Below are positions 1-7,853 of a stretch of DNA of 19,235 nt, in pieces. The first letter of the stretch is position 1. Every line of letters begins with the position of its first letter. Origin of the DNA: Lachnospiraceae bacterium UBA3802 (GTDB lineage: Bacteria > Bacillota > Clostridia > Lachnospirales > Lachnospiraceae); contig DFEM01000058.1 of the NCBI GenBank assembly GCA_002369155.1, positions 1-19,235 on the forward strand, written 5' to 3'. The position numbers were made by a program, and so were the translations under genes. Below the pieces are notes generated by a model that was not told the DNA's origin, ran no database searches, and worked only from the letters and a program-made list of their open reading frames with translations.

Positions 1-225
1 ATCTGGTGGGGCGAAGAGCCGCGCATCATGGATACATTTGCGGAGAGTTATAACTTTGATGGCATTACGGTGATTCCGTTTTGCACTTCAGGCAGCAGCG
101 GAATCGGAAGGAGCGGACAGAATCTTGCTGACAATGCAGGAAGCGGCAATTGGATTGAGGGCAAACGTTTCGGCGGCGGAGCATCGGAAGATGAGATAAG
201 ATCCTGGATAGAAGGTTTGCAGTAA
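1..225 (+). CDS. Flavodoxin family protein, C-terminal part (5' end outside window)
   Basis: Reading frame 1 is open from the first base to the TAA at 223-225, giving 74 visible residues. It begins IWWGEEPRIMDTF and contains the stretch GITVIPFCTSGSSGIG. In the flavodoxin_4-type family this is the region just after the flavin-contacting P-x-WWG loop, followed by the TSGSSGIG segment near the C-terminus. These proteins are soluble FMN-binding electron carriers or quinone/oxidoreductase-like proteins. The start codon and the phosphate-binding loop lie upstream of the window, so this is a partial gene; the ATG at 28 is internal because conserved family sequence precedes it. A second flavoprotein gene follows 37 bp later, suggesting a small redox cluster. 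Family assignment is by remembered motif, and the physiological partner is unknown. Confidence 0.85.
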   Translation: MWWGEEPRIMDTFAESYNFDGITVIPFCTSGSSGIGRSGQNLADNAGSGNWIEGKRFGGGASEDEIRSWIEGLQ

Positions 226-262
226 AGAAAGAAGAACAACTGAGACAGGTGGGGTGAATTGA

Positions 263-796
263 ATGAAGATAACTGTACTTATGGGAAGTCCCAATCGGAA
301 CGGTTCAACAAGTATTCTTGTAAATGAGTTTAAAAGAGGAGCAGAGGAGGCAGGGCATTCTTGCGAAGTAATAGATGTATGCCACTCCAATATCCATCCG
401 TGTATAGGATGTGTGGCCTGCGGATATGAAGGCCCCTGTGTTCAGAAGGATGATGTGGAGACAATCAGGAAAAAACTCCTTGCATCCGATATGGCAGTAT
501 TTGCGACTCCGTTGTATTATTATGGTATGAGCGCCCAGTTAAAAACTGTGGTAGACAGATTCTGCGCCTATAACGGCAGTCTTAACGGAAGACATCTAAA
601 ATCCGCACTTCTGACTGTTGCGTGGAATGCGGATGACTGGACCTTTGAAGCACTTGTGTCACACTATAAAACTCTTGTCAGATATATTAATTTTGATGAT
701 AAGGGAATGATACTGGGATATGGATGCGGAAGTCCGGGAATGACAAAAAGAAGCGGATACCCGGATGAAGCATACCGTCTCGGAAAGAGTTTGTAA
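263..796 (+). CDS. NADPH-dependent FMN reductase / iron-sulfur flavoprotein-like protein
   Basis: 177 aa. The N-terminus MKITVLMGSPNRNGSTSILV is the first beta strand and phosphate-binding loop of the flavodoxin-like NAD(P)H:FMN reductase family (GSP-x-x-x-G-S/T). Residues 47-59 carry C47-x2-C50-x2-C53-x5-C59, which fits the compact CX2CX2CX4-7C motif that holds a [4Fe-4S] cluster in archaeal/clostridial iron-sulfur flavoproteins. ATPLYYYGMSAQLKTVVDR (81-99) is the usual flavin-contact and helix region. It is probably a soluble cytoplasmic FMN-binding electron-transfer protein or reductase; the substrate is not visible. The start is supported by GGTGGGGTG a few bases upstream. The length is typical for the shorter members. 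It lies between a flavodoxin gene and the acyltransferase gene, 17 bp from the latter, so co-transcription is likely. Confidence 0.85.
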   Translation: MKITVLMGSPNRNGSTSILVNEFKRGAEEAGHSCEVIDVCHSNIHPCIGCVACGYEGPCVQKDDVETIRKKLLASDMAVFATPLYYYGMSAQLKTVVDRFCAYNGSLNGRHLKSALLTVAWNADDWTFEALVSHYKTLVRYINFDDKGMILGYGCGSPGMTKRSGYPDEAYRLGKSL

Positions 797-813
797 TTTA
801 GAGCAGGGTACGC

Positions 814-2076
814 ATGAAGATTAAAGACACGGTCAAAGATTATGATGAAGTATGTGCGATAAAGCACGCGGCGCATGTTAAGCCTGAGAAGCAGTCGGTT
901 CTTTTACGAAAACTGATTAAGCTTTTATCAAAAGGCGAATTGAAGGCGACGCGTTTTACGTATGAAACTGAAGGCATGGAGAAGCTTGGCAAAGACGAAC
1001 CATGCCTTATTCTCATGAACCATTCGTGCTTCACGGATTTGCAGATAGTCGGTACCCTCTTTGCCGACAGGCAGTATCATATAGTCTGCACCAACGACGG
1101 TTTTGTCGGCAAAGCCGGTCTCATGCGAAAAGTCGGATGCATTCCCACATGCAAATTCATAACAGATTTAAACCTTGTAAAAGACATGAAATATGTTTTT
1201 GAAGAACTGAAAAGTTCGGTGGTAATGTATCCCGAAGCAAGCTACAGTTTTGACGGAACAGAGACGCCGCTTCCTGCGAGTCTTGCAAAATGTCTTAAGC
1301 TAATGAATGTGCCGGTTGTAATGATCAAAACCGAGGGCGCATTTTTAAGGGACCCGCTATACAATAATCTTCAAAAAAGAGATGTTGATATAAAAGCATG
1401 TGTTAAATATCTCCTTTCGCCCGAAGATATCAGGCAAAAAAGCAATGAAGAACTTAATGAAATATTGAGTGCTGAATTTAAGTACGATCATTTCAAATCG
1501 CAGCATGAAAAGAATGTCATTATTGATGAACCTTTCAGAGCGGACGGACTTCATCGCGTATTATACAAATGCCCTTCATGCAAAAGCGAAGGACATATGT
1601 TAGGCAAAGGAATACATATAACATGTGAGGGCTGCAAAAAAGAGTATACGCTTGAGGAAAACGGAACACTTTCCGCAAAGGATGGAAAAAGCGAATTTAC
1701 ATATGTAACGGACTGGTATGCATGGGAGAGGGAAGAAGTCAGAAAGGAACTTGAAGAAGGCACTTATCTTCTTGACACCGATGTGGAAATAAAAATGCTC
1801 GTGGATCTGAAAAGCATATACAGCGTCGGTGAAGGCAGACTTATACACAATAAGGACGGATTCAACCTGACAGGCTGCGAGGACAGATTAAAGTATATTC
1901 AGTCCCCAAAAAGCAGCTACAGCCTCTACGCCGATTACTACTGGTATGAGATAGGAGATATGATTTGTATCGGCAACACACAGGTTCAGTATTACTGTTT
2001 TCCCAAAAACCAGGAAAAGGCAATCGTTGCAAAAGCCAGACTTGCTACTGAAGAATTGTATAAAATGACACGTTGA
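814..2076 (+). CDS. 1-acyl-sn-glycerol-3-phosphate acyltransferase-like protein (PlsC family) with C-terminal zinc ribbon
   Basis: 420 aa. The N-terminal domain (about 45-185) has the lysophospholipid acyltransferase motif I, NHSCFTD, with H70 and D75 as the HX4D catalytic pair, and a motif III equivalent at PEASYSFDGT (140-149), where classical enzymes have FPEGTRS. The family transfers acyl groups from acyl-CoA/ACP to glycerophosphates at the membrane face. After about residue 235 the protein is not PlsC-like: C253-x2-C256 and C271-x2-C274 form a four-cysteine zinc ribbon, followed by about 140 residues rich in Tyr and acidic residues that I do not recognise. No clear membrane helix was seen. 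The true acceptor could be a lysophospholipid or another hydroxyl compound. The start ATG is 17 bp after the previous stop, with a modest GAGCAGGG upstream. Confidence 0.8.
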   Translation: MKIKDTVKDYDEVCAIKHAAHVKPEKQSVLLRKLIKLLSKGELKATRFTYETEGMEKLGKDEPCLILMNHSCFTDLQIVGTLFADRQYHIVCTNDGFVGKAGLMRKVGCIPTCKFITDLNLVKDMKYVFEELKSSVVMYPEASYSFDGTETPLPASLAKCLKLMNVPVVMIKTEGAFLRDPLYNNLQKRDVDIKACVKYLLSPEDIRQKSNEELNEILSAEFKYDHFKSQHEKNVIIDEPFRADGLHRVLYKCPSCKSEGHMLGKGIHITCEGCKKEYTLEENGTLSAKDGKSEFTYVTDWYAWEREEVRKELEEGTYLLDTDVEIKMLVDLKSIYSVGEGRLIHNKDGFNLTGCEDRLKYIQSPKSSYSLYADYYWYEIGDMICIGNTQVQYYCFPKNQEKAIVAKARLATEELYKMTR

Positions 2077-2094
2077 GAAATGTATTGCCAATAA

Positions 2095-2169
2095 TCCGAG
2101 AGTGAAGAAGACAATGCGGATTACGAAAGTTTTACACCCGAAGAAATGTATGATATGCTTGAAAAATAA
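2095..2169 (+). pseudogene. Possible 3' remnant of a degraded gene
   Basis: Between the acyltransferase stop and the next gene, one frame reads an acidic, protein-like segment of 24 codons (SESEEDNADYESFTPEEMYD then MLEK) ending in TAA at 2167-2169. It has no plausible start codon or ribosome binding site and is preceded in frame by TAA at 2092-2094. It is in the same frame as the acyltransferase, separated by two stops (2074-2076 and 2092-2094). It could be the tail of a deleted gene or a chance reading. Confidence 0.25.
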
Positions 2170-2207
2170 GAAGCAAAGCGATTATTGATGTTGTAAAAGG
2201 AGAAAAA

Positions 2208-2600
2208 ATGGACGCAAATTTTAACAACGAACAGAATGATTTTGTTCAGGAAGAATTTATTGAAGCAGACAATTCAAAGAAGTTTGATGAAGTGGCACCC
2301 GATCACCTTCCCGAGAATATAGGAAAAGCGAAAACTTCGTTTGAACTTGGTCTTATCGGTTTACTTGGAAGTATTGCATGCATATTCTTTTATTTTGTTT
2401 TACAAAGGATGCTTTATGTTATGATTTTGCTTCCCGTTATGCCGGTTGCAGGTATTGTCATCGGCATCGCTGCATTAAAGAATGACAGAGGACTTCCCAA
2501 AGCATACATAGGAATTGTTTTAAGTGTACTTTCGATTCTCCCGACATTGCTTTGCGTGTTCCTTTTCTTGTGGGAAATGTTTCTATACAGACTTTTTTAA
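2208..2600 (+). CDS. Small membrane protein, DUF4190-like
   Basis: 130 aa, with a strong ribosome binding site AAAGGAG seven bases before the ATG. Residues 1-45 are hydrophilic and acidic, with no signal peptide. The rest holds hydrophobic segments at about 46-64, 70-90 and 100-124. The middle, PVAGIVIGIAALKNDRGLPK, followed by AYIGIVLSVLSIL, matches the repeating G-x-x-x-G-I-x-A-L pattern of the DUF4190 family, small integral membrane proteins of unknown function common in Firmicutes and Actinobacteria. It lies 30 bp before the aldo/keto reductase. No enzymatic motif is visible. Confidence 0.7.
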   Translation: MDANFNNEQNDFVQEEFIEADNSKKFDEVAPDHLPENIGKAKTSFELGLIGLLGSIACIFFYFVLQRMLYVMILLPVMPVAGIVIGIAALKNDRGLPKAYIGIVLSVLSILPTLLCVFLFLWEMFLYRLF

Positions 2601-2630
2601 ATTTATCAGGAAACGAAACGGAGGGTTATC

Positions 2631-3776
2631 ATGGAAAATCTATTTGGTGAAAATACGAAGAAACTCGGATTCGGTATGATGCGACTTCCGGAGCTTTCGA
2701 CATCCGGAAAGTTTGGAAATATTGATATTGAGTTAACCAAAAAAATGGTGGATTACTTTATATCCGAGGGCTTTACATACTTTGACACGGCATGGATGTA
2801 TTGCGGCTTCAAGAGTGAGGATGCTGCAGGTGAGGCACTTGTAAGCAGACATAAAAGAGATGAATTCACTCTTGCGACCAAACTTCATGCCGGATTCTTC
2901 AAAAATGAAGATGAAATGGAGAATGTGTTTAAGACACAGCTTGCGAAAACGCGGGTTGATTATTTTGATTATTATCTTCTTCACGATCTCGGAGAGGATC
3001 ATTACAAAAAGTATCAAAAATTCGGATGCTTTGAATGGCTCGCAGATAAGAAAAAAGCGGGATTCGTTAAGCATATGGGCTTTTCTTACCATGACAGAGC
3101 CGATTTGCTCGATAAGATTTTGAGCGAACATCCCGAGGTTGAATTTGTTCAGCTTCAGCTTAATTATCTTGACTGGGAAAGCGAGGCAATTCAGTCAAGA
3201 AAATGTTACGAAGTGTGTGAAAAACACGGAAAACCCGTGATTGTCATGGAACCCGTCAAAGGCGGAACGCTTTCAAATGTGGTGCCCGAAGTTGAAAAAC
3301 TTTTCAAGGATTATGAACCGGATATGTCGGTCGCTTCCTGGGCAATCAGATTTGCGGCAAGCCTGCCGAATGTTAAGATGGTTTTATCCGGCATGGGCAA
3401 TATGGATATGCTTACGGATAATACAGGGTATATGAAAGAATTCAAGCCCCTGAATAATGAGGAACTTGAGATAATAAAGAAAGCTACGGATGTGATTAAT
3501 TCAAGTATAGCCATACCTTGTACGGGATGTGCATACTGCGTGGACGGCTGTCCGATGAACATACCGATTCCGAAATACTTCTCTCTTTATAATGCTGAAT
3601 TGCAGGAGTATGAAGGCAAACCTTTTACATCTCAGGGTGAATACTTCGACAGACTCACACAGGTATACGGCAAACCGGGCGATTGCATCGGATGCGGCAA
3701 ATGTGAAAATATATGCCCACAGCATCTTCCGATAAGAGATAACCTTAAACTCGTGGCTTCTCAATTTTGCGGCTGA
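2631..3776 (+). CDS. Aldo/keto reductase with two C-terminal [4Fe-4S] clusters (COG1453 type)
   Basis: 381 aa. The N-terminal 280 residues form an aldo/keto reductase barrel: LGFGMMRLP at the start, the catalytic-tetrad candidates D52 and Y57 in [10 protein letters not shown]84 in ATKLHAGF, and H118 in YYLLHDLGE. The C-terminal 90 residues carry two ferredoxin-type motifs, C297-x2-C300-x2-C303-x3-C307-P and C352-x2-C355-x2-C358-x3-C362-P, each able to hold a [4Fe-4S] cluster. This architecture defines the anaerobic 'predicted oxidoreductase of the aldo/keto reductase family, 4Fe-4S' group, thought to couple carbonyl reduction to ferredoxin-like electron flow; the substrate is unknown. ACGGAGGG lies just before the ATG. 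It is probably cytoplasmic. It joins the two flavoproteins upstream in making the left end rich in redox proteins. Confidence 0.93.
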   Translation: MENLFGENTKKLGFGMMRLPELSTSGKFGNIDIELTKKMVDYFISEGFTYFDTAWMYCGFKSEDAAGEALVSRHKRDEFTLATKLHAGFFKNEDEMENVFKTQLAKTRVDYFDYYLLHDLGEDHYKKYQKFGCFEWLADKKKAGFVKHMGFSYHDRADLLDKILSEHPEVEFVQLQLNYLDWESEAIQSRKCYEVCEKHGKPVIVMEPVKGGTLSNVVPEVEKLFKDYEPDMSVASWAIRFAASLPNVKMVLSGMGNMDMLTDNTGYMKEFKPLNNEELEIIKKATDVINSSIAIPCTGCAYCVDGCPMNIPIPKYFSLYNAELQEYEGKPFTSQGEYFDRLTQVYGKPGDCIGCGKCENICPQHLPIRDNLKLVASQFCG

Positions 3777-3814
3777 CAGACAAAAAATCGTGATGGCGTT
3801 TATAGGGGTAAAGA

Positions 3815-4645
3815 ATGAACAGCATTAAGAAACATTATTGTCCGTCGTGCGGCGGTAATCTTATTGTTGATAACGACAAACAGCTTTATTATTGTGCATC
3901 CTGCGGATCGACTTATGATTACGAATATTTCAGAGAAGAAGAGATGCATAATATGGCGGATACATATCTTTCGCGAAGAGAATTTATGGCTGCTGTCGAT
4001 GCATACAGGTTTATATTAAGAAAGGATCCTCATGATTTTCGTGCGCTCAGAGGGCTGATGCTTGCGGCGGCGTACATGGATAAAATGGATGATCTTTTAC
4101 GCGGGGAGAAAACAAAAGCGTTTTCATATAATTCGGATATGGTTAAAGAAGTTATCGAAAGCGCTTCGGATAAAGACAGAGCTTATTTTGAGGAGTTTGG
4201 CAATATCTATTCTGACAAGAAGAAATTGTATGACATGATTAATAAACTTGAAACTCTTCGTAAAGACAGGAGAATGGCGGATGATTCAATTAAACTCAAA
4301 AGCATGGCCGGAGATGTGAATGAGGCACTTGGAATTATGATTATTTCCGGTTTGCTTTTGGTGGGAGCAATTTTCATGGGGATAGTAATGACCGTTATGA
4401 TGGAGTCAATCTGCGGGTTTGGAATGATTTTTTTGGCGTGGGGTTTCATTTCATTTATATTGTTTATTTCAAGTTATAAAAACTATAAAAAGGCAAAAAG
4501 GATAAATGCATCTACTGCGGGGCTTTATAACGATTTAAATAACCTTGGAGATAAGATAAAAGAACTTGAGGAGAAAACAGATATACTTGCGGCCGATATA
4601 AGGAAAGCCAGTATTGATTTTGTAGAGAAAGATAAATTGATATAA
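3815..4645 (+). CDS. Zinc-ribbon, two-TM membrane protein with coiled coils, unknown function
   Basis: 276 aa. The N-terminal zinc ribbon is C9-x2-C12 and C27-x2-C30 (HYCPSCGGNLIV...YYCASCGSTY). Residues 45-100 look like a TPR-type helical pair (YLSRREFMAAVDAYRFILRK, a typical 'repeat-of-tasks' helix). Two membrane segments follow at about 171-194 and 198-221, separated only by a short turn, so both termini should be on the same side, probably cytoplasmic. Charged amphipathic helices flank them (139-160 and 240-265), likely coiled coils. I do not recognise a named family. The start is chosen for AGGGGTAAAG just upstream. This is the last gene before the terminator at 4683-4712. Confidence 0.8.
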   Translation: MNSIKKHYCPSCGGNLIVDNDKQLYYCASCGSTYDYEYFREEEMHNMADTYLSRREFMAAVDAYRFILRKDPHDFRALRGLMLAAAYMDKMDDLLRGEKTKAFSYNSDMVKEVIESASDKDRAYFEEFGNIYSDKKKLYDMINKLETLRKDRRMADDSIKLKSMAGDVNEALGIMIISGLLLVGAIFMGIVMTVMMESICGFGMIFLAWGFISFILFISSYKNYKKAKRINASTAGLYNDLNNLGDKIKELEEKTDILAADIRKASIDFVEKDKLI

Positions 4646-4682
4646 AAAGGCATGCAAAAATGAAAAAAGACTACCGATACTG

Positions 4683-4712
4683 AAAGACCATCGAATATCG
4701 ATGGCCTTTTTT
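4683..4712 (+). terminator. Rho-independent terminator
   Basis: CCATCGA (4688-4694), loop ATA, TCGATGG (4698-4704), with outer AAAG (4683-4686) able to pair with CTTT across one A-C mismatch, followed by six T (4707-4712). It ends the left-hand gene cluster and separates it from the ABC transporter operon. There is no matching A-tract, so it reads as one-directional. Confidence 0.85.
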
Positions 4713-4844
4713 CTTTGATTTTTTGAGTGATAACTTTTGCTTATGACAGATTATAAAATACATATATTAGCAAAAAAGAGCGATTACAGATACAATCCAA
4801 TTCATAAACTCAAAAACAAGTGATGTATCCGAGAGGTGAAGCAC

Positions 4845-5906
4845 ATGTATGTAGAACTCAAAAACATAAATAAAAGATTCGGCGACTGCCAGGCTTCAAA
4901 AGATGTAAGCTTTGAAATCGAAAAAGGAAAACTCATCGGATTGCTTGGACCAAGCGGAAGCGGTAAGACAACGATCCTTCGAATGATAGCGGGACTTGAG
5001 AAACAGGATTCGGGAGATATTTACATTAACGGCAAGCTTGTCAATGAATTAACACCAAGTCAAAGAGGAGTCGGATTTGTTTTTCAAAATTACGCTTTGT
5101 TTCCTTATATGACCGTTTATGACAACATTGCATACGGACTCAGAGTCGAAGGCAAAGATAAAGCATATATAAAAGAGAGAGTTACCGAACTTTTGGAACT
5201 CGTAAGTCTTTCGGGATTGGAAAAAAGATATCCCGATCAGTTATCGGGAGGACAGAGACAAAGAATCGCACTTGCAAGAGCGCTTGCTCCCAAACCGGAA
5301 CTCCTTCTTCTTGATGAACCGTTTGCAGCGATAGATGCAAAGGTCAGACAGGAATTGAGAACGTGGTTAAGAAGAACAATAGATAAAATCGGAATTACAA
5401 GCATATTCGTAACACATGACCAGGATGAAGCAATAGAAGTTGCAGATGAAATCGTTATTACGAATGAAGGAAGAGTAGAACAGGTCGGCGATCCTGTGGA
5501 TATATATCTTCATCCCAAGACTTCATTCACGGCAAAGTTTATCGGTAAATCCAGTGTAATAACAGATTACCGCAAATTAAAAGGATTCAATGATGAAGGC
5601 GAAGGAACCGAAGCAGTCATCAGACCCGAATTTGTTGAACTTCTTACAAACGATTCTCCCAAAGGCAACGATCCTTCATATGAAGATGCTATGGTTGAAC
5701 AGAGCATTTTCAGGGGCGACAGTTTTGAAGTGATTCTGGATATTGACGGATTAAAGATAAAAGCAAATTCGCCTCTGGTAAACGGACCTCTTAAGAGCGG
5801 TGACAGGGTTAAGGCATTTATCAATATGATTTACATCATCCGCGGTGAAGAAACATATCAGGTTAAGAACAGCTCGCTTGATGATTCGAATACCTACTTC
5901 ATCTAA
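4845..5906 (+). CDS. ABC importer ATP-binding protein with C-terminal TOBE-like domain (aryl-sulfate/sulfonate-type operon)
   Basis: 353 aa from the ATG at 4845. An in-frame GTG at 4836 exists but lies inside the ribosome binding site GAGAGGTG, so the ATG is preferred. ATPase motifs: Walker A GPSGSGKTT (35-43), Q-loop Q81 in VFQNYALFPYMT, signature LSGGQRQRIALARA (from 133), Walker B LLLLDEPFAAID (153-164), and switch H191 in FVTHDQDEA. Residues 240-335 resemble the TOBE regulatory domain of CysA/PotA/FbpC-type ATPases; SsuB and TauB, the usual partners of SsuC/TauC permeases, normally lack it. It should energise the permease encoded 12 bp downstream. The substrate is inferred from the operon's sulfotransferase. 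I see no convincing sigma-A promoter in the 130 bp after the terminator; weak candidates only lie around 4743-4770. Confidence 0.93.
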   Translation: MYVELKNINKRFGDCQASKDVSFEIEKGKLIGLLGPSGSGKTTILRMIAGLEKQDSGDIYINGKLVNELTPSQRGVGFVFQNYALFPYMTVYDNIAYGLRVEGKDKAYIKERVTELLELVSLSGLEKRYPDQLSGGQRQRIALARALAPKPELLLLDEPFAAIDAKVRQELRTWLRRTIDKIGITSIFVTHDQDEAIEVADEIVITNEGRVEQVGDPVDIYLHPKTSFTAKFIGKSSVITDYRKLKGFNDEGEGTEAVIRPEFVELLTNDSPKGNDPSYEDAMVEQSIFRGDSFEVILDIDGLKIKANSPLVNGPLKSGDRVKAFINMIYIIRGEETYQVKNSSLDDSNTYFI

Positions 5907-5918
5907 AGGAGAAGACAA

Positions 5919-6689
5919 ATGGAAAAGAAAGAAATCAGTATAGCAGAAAGAATTCTGAAAATCGGAGTTATTTCATGGGCAATAGTATTAATAGCATGGA
6001 GCATTGTCGGATATAACTACGAAGAAATATTTTTCCCGTCACCCGCGGAGACATTAAGAGCACTTATAGAGATCATTCAGGACGGAACACTCGGTGCGGA
6101 TATACTGGCATCACTCAGAAGAATCGGAAAAGGATGGGGACTTGCAATTGTAACTGCCGTACCGATTGGCCTTGTAACGGGGCATTTTAAACCGGTAAGA
6201 CTTTTAGTGGAACCTGTGTTAAATCTTTTCAGATTTATCCCGGCGATAGCATTAACTTCCATGTTTCTTATTTGGTTTGGCGTTGATGATAAATCCAAGG
6301 TTGCACTTATATTGTATGCGGCATTTTTCCCGATTTTCGTCAATACCATCGCAGGTGTTGTAACGGCAGACAAATCTCTTGTTGAGGCAGCATCCTGTAT
6401 GGGAGCAGGTAAGCTTAGAGTTTTCTTTACGGTAATTGTTCCTTCGGCAATTCCGAATATATTTACCGGAGTAAGACTCGGACTCGGATCAAGTATCATC
6501 TGTGTTATTGCGGCAGAAATGCTTGTCGGCGGAGACGGACTCGGATATCTGATTCAAAGTTCGAGAATGTATTACAAGACGGCATGGGCATTTGCAGGTA
6601 TCTTTACACTTGCACTTATAGGTTTTGTACTTGACAGATTGTTGTATTTTGCAGGCAAAAAAACTCTGAAACATTTTGGAGTAAAATAA
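5919..6689 (+). CDS. ABC transporter permease, SsuC/TauC family
   Basis: 256 aa with about six membrane helices (about 17-33, 70-89, 99-119, 128-148, 185-205, 222-245). PSPAETLRAL near residue 40 and the EAA loop at 156-178 (EAASCMGAGKLRVFFTVIVP) are typical of binding-protein-dependent permeases of the sulfonate/taurine/nitrate group. The EAA loop docks onto the ATPase encoded just upstream. RBS AAAGGAGAAG precedes the ATG, 12 bp after the ATPase stop, so the two are translated from one message. Length is normal for SsuC. The protein lies in the cytoplasmic membrane. Substrate specificity cannot be read from the permease itself. Confidence 0.92.
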   Translation: MEKKEISIAERILKIGVISWAIVLIAWSIVGYNYEEIFFPSPAETLRALIEIIQDGTLGADILASLRRIGKGWGLAIVTAVPIGLVTGHFKPVRLLVEPVLNLFRFIPAIALTSMFLIWFGVDDKSKVALILYAAFFPIFVNTIAGVVTADKSLVEAASCMGAGKLRVFFTVIVPSAIPNIFTGVRLGLGSSIICVIAAEMLVGGDGLGYLIQSSRMYYKTAWAFAGIFTLALIGFVLDRLLYFAGKKTLKHFGVK

Positions 6690-6692
6690 TAA

Positions 6693-6709
6693 ATTCGATT
6701 TAATCGAAT
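6693..6709. repeat. 17-bp perfect palindrome between permease and binding-protein genes
   Basis: ATTCGATT-T-AATCGAAT. As RNA it gives a 7-bp stem with a UUA loop and no T-run, so it is not a terminator. In many ABC operons a small hairpin at this place, just before the binding-protein gene, stabilises or segments the mRNA so that the binding protein is made in excess. As DNA it could equally be an operator. The role is inference. Confidence 0.55.
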
Positions 6710-6731
6710 AAATGAAAGAGAGGAAAAAAAG

Positions 6732-7829
6732 ATGAAAAAGAAATTATTCAGTTTATTAATAGCAGGAGTGTTGACGGCAGTTTCGCTTACGGGATGTACC
6801 AATACCGTATCCGTAGCCGATCAGGATCGTACTTCGGGAAGCAACGAAAGCGTTACAGGCGATACAGTCAATAATGAAGCTGGAACAGCAACAGATGAAA
6901 CAAGCGAAAAAACACTTCTTCGTCTTGCAGTTATGACAGGCGGTCTTGATCAGTATATCGATGAAGTCGGAGAGTGGCAGGGAATCTTTGATAAGCACGG
7001 ACTTGATGTTGAAATTACAGAGTATGTTTACGGTATTGCAACAATCGATGCAATCGTAAACGGTACTGCTGATATCGGAAACATGGCAGACTATGCAACA
7101 GTAAACCGTCTCGGTAATACATATGGTGTTACAGACCTTAAGATTTTCTCGGATCTCGGAGCACCTGTCGGTGACAAGGTTGGCGGACTTTATGTAGCAC
7201 CCGAGTATGCGGATGATTTAAGTTCTCTTGACGGAAGCAAAGGATTCATGACTACAACAGGAACAGTAGTTGACTATTATATTGCAAGATCAATTGAGTA
7301 CCTCGGATTTGATTATGACAAACAGAATATCATTGCAATCGATTCTGTTCAGACCGGTCTTGCAGTAGCAAGCGCAGGAGATGCATCAGCATATTTTGTA
7401 AGCGGCGCTTCGGCAGCACGTTTCGATGAAATCGGCTGGGTTAAGGTAGCATCTGCAGACGAAATCGGAATCAGCACAACAGCTTATCTTCTCTCAACAG
7501 AAGGATTTATTACAGACAATACCGATGCACTTGCACAGTACCTTCTTGCAGTAGATGAAACAATTGATTTTATCAACAACAACCTTGATGAAACTGCTGA
7601 ATATCTCGGAGAAAAACTCGACCTTGTTCCCGAAGATTTCAAGGCTAACTGGAAGAACAGAGTATTCGTACACGGACTTAACGCAGATTCTGCAGAGCAC
7701 CTTCAGGAGATTGAAAAGTGGGCATACGAGGCAGGAAGATTTGAGACAGACTATAAGGTAACAGAATTCTATGATGTAAGACCTGCTACCGTTGCTTTCC
7801 CTGATGCAATCACAGTAAAACTTGACTAA
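6732..7829 (+). CDS. ABC transporter substrate-binding lipoprotein, TauA/SsuA (NMT1-like) family
   Basis: 365 aa. The N-terminus KKKLFSLLIAGVLTAVSLTG followed by C22 is a lipoprotein signal with lipobox LTGC, so the mature protein is anchored to the outer face of the membrane. Residues 23-60 are a Ser/Thr/Asn/Glu-rich linker. The binding domain starts at LLRLAVMTGGLDQYIDEVGE, with the layout of the TauA/SsuA/ThiY group (a helix after 'G', then FDKHGLDVEITEYV, a short repeat-like segment common in NMT1-like proteins, and GTADIGNMADYATVNRLG for ligand contact). It captures the ligand and delivers it to the permease upstream. RBS GAGAGGAAAA precedes the ATG. A palindrome sits in the 42-bp gap before it. 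A phenolic sulfate or sulfonate ligand is inferred from the next gene. Confidence 0.9.
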   Translation: MKKKLFSLLIAGVLTAVSLTGCTNTVSVADQDRTSGSNESVTGDTVNNEAGTATDETSEKTLLRLAVMTGGLDQYIDEVGEWQGIFDKHGLDVEITEYVYGIATIDAIVNGTADIGNMADYATVNRLGNTYGVTDLKIFSDLGAPVGDKVGGLYVAPEYADDLSSLDGSKGFMTTTGTVVDYYIARSIEYLGFDYDKQNIIAIDSVQTGLAVASAGDASAYFVSGASAARFDEIGWVKVASADEIGISTTAYLLSTEGFITDNTDALAQYLLAVDETIDFINNNLDETAEYLGEKLDLVPEDFKANWKNRVFVHGLNADSAEHLQEIEKWAYEAGRFETDYKVTEFYDVRPATVAFPDAITVKLD

Positions 7830-7853
7830 TCCAAGACGAGAAAGGAGCAGACT

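Noticed and set aside
4660..4683. 7-codon ORF (MKKDYRY) with an AAAAGG site, ending at the terminator, as an attenuator leader
   Set aside because: No run of a regulatory codon, and only a weak alternative pairing with the terminator; the terminator is simply the end of the upstream cluster.
4836..4844. GTG start for the ABC ATPase
   Set aside because: The GTG overlaps the ribosome binding site GAGAGGTG, which is well placed for the ATG at 4845.
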